Origin: Certhia americana | Taxonomy: Eukaryota; Chordata; Aves; Passeriformes; Certhiidae | Direction of reading: 5' to 3' | DNA length: 64,000 nucleotides | Assembly: GCA_018697195.1 (NCBI GenBank) | Contig: CM031866.1 | Span: forward strand, 9,279,796-9,343,795 | Shown: positions 61,650-64,000 of the stretch, piece after piece | Layout of the letters: each line of letters starts with the position of its first letter | Numbering within the stretch: position 1 is the first letter of the stretch | Notes under the pieces: generated by a model | Database searches by the model: none | What the model saw: the letters and a program-made list of their open reading frames with translations, nothing else | What the model was told of the DNA's origin: nothing | Made by a program: the position numbers and the translations under genes

Positions 61650-64000
61650 NNNNNNNNNNNNNNNNNNNNNNNNNNNNNNNNNNNNNNNNNNNNNNNNNNN
61701 NNNNNNNNNNNNNNNNNNNNNNNNNNNNNNNNNNNNNNNNNNNNNNNNNGCTTTACTCACTGAAAAAAAGAGGAAATAGGCACTTTCTGGGTTTAGAGCA
61801 CACATGGAATATGATAGGATCAGACATCTTAGGATTCAGGTTCCGGGAAGGCTTTTCTAGTAACTAAGAGACCCTTTGAAGTCTTTAAAATGAGATTCCA
61901 AAGGCAACAGAGCATGGCAAGTCCTAAAGCATCATCCACTCATAGTTAAAATCCTCTTGTTTAGATTCAAAACAAACTGTTTTTTGCTGCCTTTTTTTCT
62001 GAACAAAATTAAGTAAATCTGGCAAAATTCTGAAATGCAAACTGAAATGAAGGAAGGAGTAAACAGTGATAAGGAGTGATTAATTTTTCTGTCAAAGATT
62101 AAGAGTTAGCAAATCGCCTTATCTCCAAGATTTGTTCAGTCAATCCCACATTTTACAATCATGAATACAAAAAAGTGTGTTTTGTGTGCCCACTTAAATT
62201 CTTTTCCTTGAACAAGATGCAGAATTTATTTTTTGTTAAAAAGGTTCAGGATTTGTCAGGTGATAGTAAGTTTTTATCAAAGAGAAATTTTTTTATGAAT
62301 AATGACAGATTTTTCTGGGTGACCTAACCTCTTGGCTGCTGCCTAATTCTTGCTTTAGTTTTTCAGTGGGTGACTCAATTCTCCCTCTACCATTTAGTTT
62401 TCAGATTGAAAGCAAAGCTGTCAGGTGCAAAGTGATTTCCCCTGCTTAGTGGAGATCACTGTCCTCTGATTTGATTAGTTCACTCTTGAGTTATCACCTT
62501 TATGTCCACCAGAAGGCTCTACTGCTTTCTGAAATAAACCATATTCTTTGGGTATCTAACAAGGTCAGTACTGTTGTAAACAGGATTTGGCAATTTTCTT
62601 GCATTGAGACAGCGCACATGTATTTCTTTAACGAAGCAATTAAATTCTAATGTTTTTTGAAACAATTGAATGATAAATGCAGATTATTTACAATTGGTGA
62701 GGATTTGGTTCAGTATTTAGTTATGTTATGAAATTTGAATCCACACACATTTAATGCAGTGGCTGTTAACTAAAAACCTTAGAAAATTTAACACTTTCAC
62801 TGGTTGTGCTGTTACTTTCATAGTATGTGTGTATATATATATTTCTATTCTGTAACTAGAGAAGTTTGAAATGCAAAGACCCTAATTCCTCACCATCTTG
62901 GCATTCCTATAGTTATAGTCCCAATTGATAAGAGAACCTCTGAATGTTGGCACTTGTCAAAGTTGTGATGAAGTTATCCTTCTACAGACATTTCTCAACG
63001 TGAAGATTGTTTTTCATAATATTCATGTGTCACACCTCATGAGCTAAAAAGAAGTAGATCATTTGATCTACAAAACTGTCAGAGCAGCTTTCTTTATGAA
63101 GCTAAGTTATGATAGGTAAATATATGGGGTTTTTTCATGTTTTATTTTAGTAGCACAAGCTAGCAAATTCAAAAGGGGAAAGAATTCTTTTTATTTATTA
63201 TCCAAGTGGAAAATCAGGATAAAATGAGAAGAAACATCTTGGAGAAACACTTTTCATGTCCATTGATTAGCTTGACTGCAGCAGTTCTTGCATTCCATCC
63301 TAAGAAACAGGTTTGATTTACCTTTTACTAACTTTCAGAACTGGAAATCATGGAAAAAGAATGTTTGAACACACACATAAATACATCCTTTTCATCTGTA
63401 GGGTTTTAAAATTATCTTTTTCAGAGAACCTGGATAAAAACAGCCTGTTTAAACTTCTAATGTTAAAATTTTTTCCTTAGGGAAGGTGTACTAGTCCAGC
63501 TGGGCATTATTTTTTCTGGATTTTTTGTTTGTTTGTTTTTCTTTTTGCCCTCTCATATAATATTATTTTCTTTATGGTTATTGATTTTATTAGAGTGCCA
63601 TATCTTCAGATGCACTGTTTACATCTTTTATTGAACAAAGGGTATGACAAGAGGTGTTCTTATAATAATGCTACAGTACTAATTTCTTTGGTTTCTCAGA
63701 AAATCCAGATTATCAGTGTTCACATTTTTCTAGTCCTCTTTGTCTATATTTGACTATTCTACTTGTCCATCAAAAGCATTTGGGTGTTATTCCTAAAGAT
63801 AGAGTAGATAAATTAGTGTATTAGACTTAAGATGGTGGGAACTTCCTACATACTTCAGCAAGTTTAAGGATGGTTCATCACAATGTACATCAGTTACCAG
63901 ATAACCATTACAATTTCATTTGGTTTTTCTCCTCATACGCATTGCATTTACCAGAAAAAGGATTGGTTTTTTTCCCCGCTGCAATATAAATGTGAGGGTT
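60458..64000. other. FGF7/FAM227B intronic sequence with assembly gap
   Basis: Apart from the poly-T run and the gap I find only AT-rich non-coding sequence. The FGF7 first coding exon is not seen on the minus strand; it could be in the gap or, more likely, beyond the window. Confidence 0.5.
61614..61749. other. Poly-T run followed by a 100-N assembly gap
   Basis: Thirty-six T bases at 61614-61649 run straight into exactly 100 N (61650-61749). A round 100 is the usual placeholder for a gap of unknown size. The break was probably caused by the homopolymer, so the true sequence here may be longer or shorter. Confidence 0.95.

Noticed and set aside
61574..61867. Open frames crossing the N gap
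   Set aside because: They are made of poly-T/poly-A and unknown bases and carry no information.

Overview
This is AT-rich, intron-dominated vertebrate DNA. It is most likely from a bird or another sauropsid, for two reasons: eroded CR1-type LINE fragments are present (about 37.3, 38.9 and 44.3 kb), and the conserved gene block DTWD1 / FAM227B / FGF7 is recognisable, which in human lies on chromosome 15q21. Almost all of the sequence is intron or intergenic. Coding exons are short, and most open reading frames above 60 codons are chance.

Layout. (1) From about 6.9 to 15.3 kb there is a run of plus-strand exons with good splice sites and mutually compatible phases (about 6956-6995, 8491-8642, 12171-12278, 14595-14672, 15215-15304/15318). 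They spell one coherent protein segment that I cannot name. (2) From 17.9 to 24.5 kb lies the complete coding sequence of DTWD1, a tRNA acp3U-forming enzyme, on the minus strand: four coding exons, 306 codons plus stop, with a poly(A) signal just after the stop. (3) A CpG island at about 26.3-27.0 kb is the likely shared promoter of DTWD1 (minus) and FAM227B (plus). (4) From about 30 kb onward there are short plus-strand candidate exons assigned to FAM227B mainly by synteny: 30354-30398, 33168-33254, 36555-36623, and less surely 52534-52654, 55280-55406, 59511-59615 and 60418-60457. (5) Nested inside FAM227B on the opposite strand are the last two coding exons of FGF7 (42075-42269 and 42655-42758). 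Its signal-peptide exon is not seen and probably lies beyond 64 kb.

The genes share position more than function. DTWD1 modifies tRNA, FGF7 is a secreted growth factor for epithelium, and FAM227B is poorly characterised. The head-to-head DTWD1/FAM227B pair and the FGF7-inside-FAM227B nesting match the human arrangement as I know it. The unidentified gene converges tail-to-tail on DTWD1, where I would expect ATP8B4 in mammals. What I can read of it does not look like a P-type ATPase, so it is the most interesting item here.

Other features: a 100-N assembly gap preceded by a 36-base T run, a 22-base G run, a 29-bp tandem duplication, a hexamer microsatellite forming part of a splice-acceptor tract, and two notable inverted repeats. 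I see no tRNA, rRNA, CRISPR or intact mobile element.
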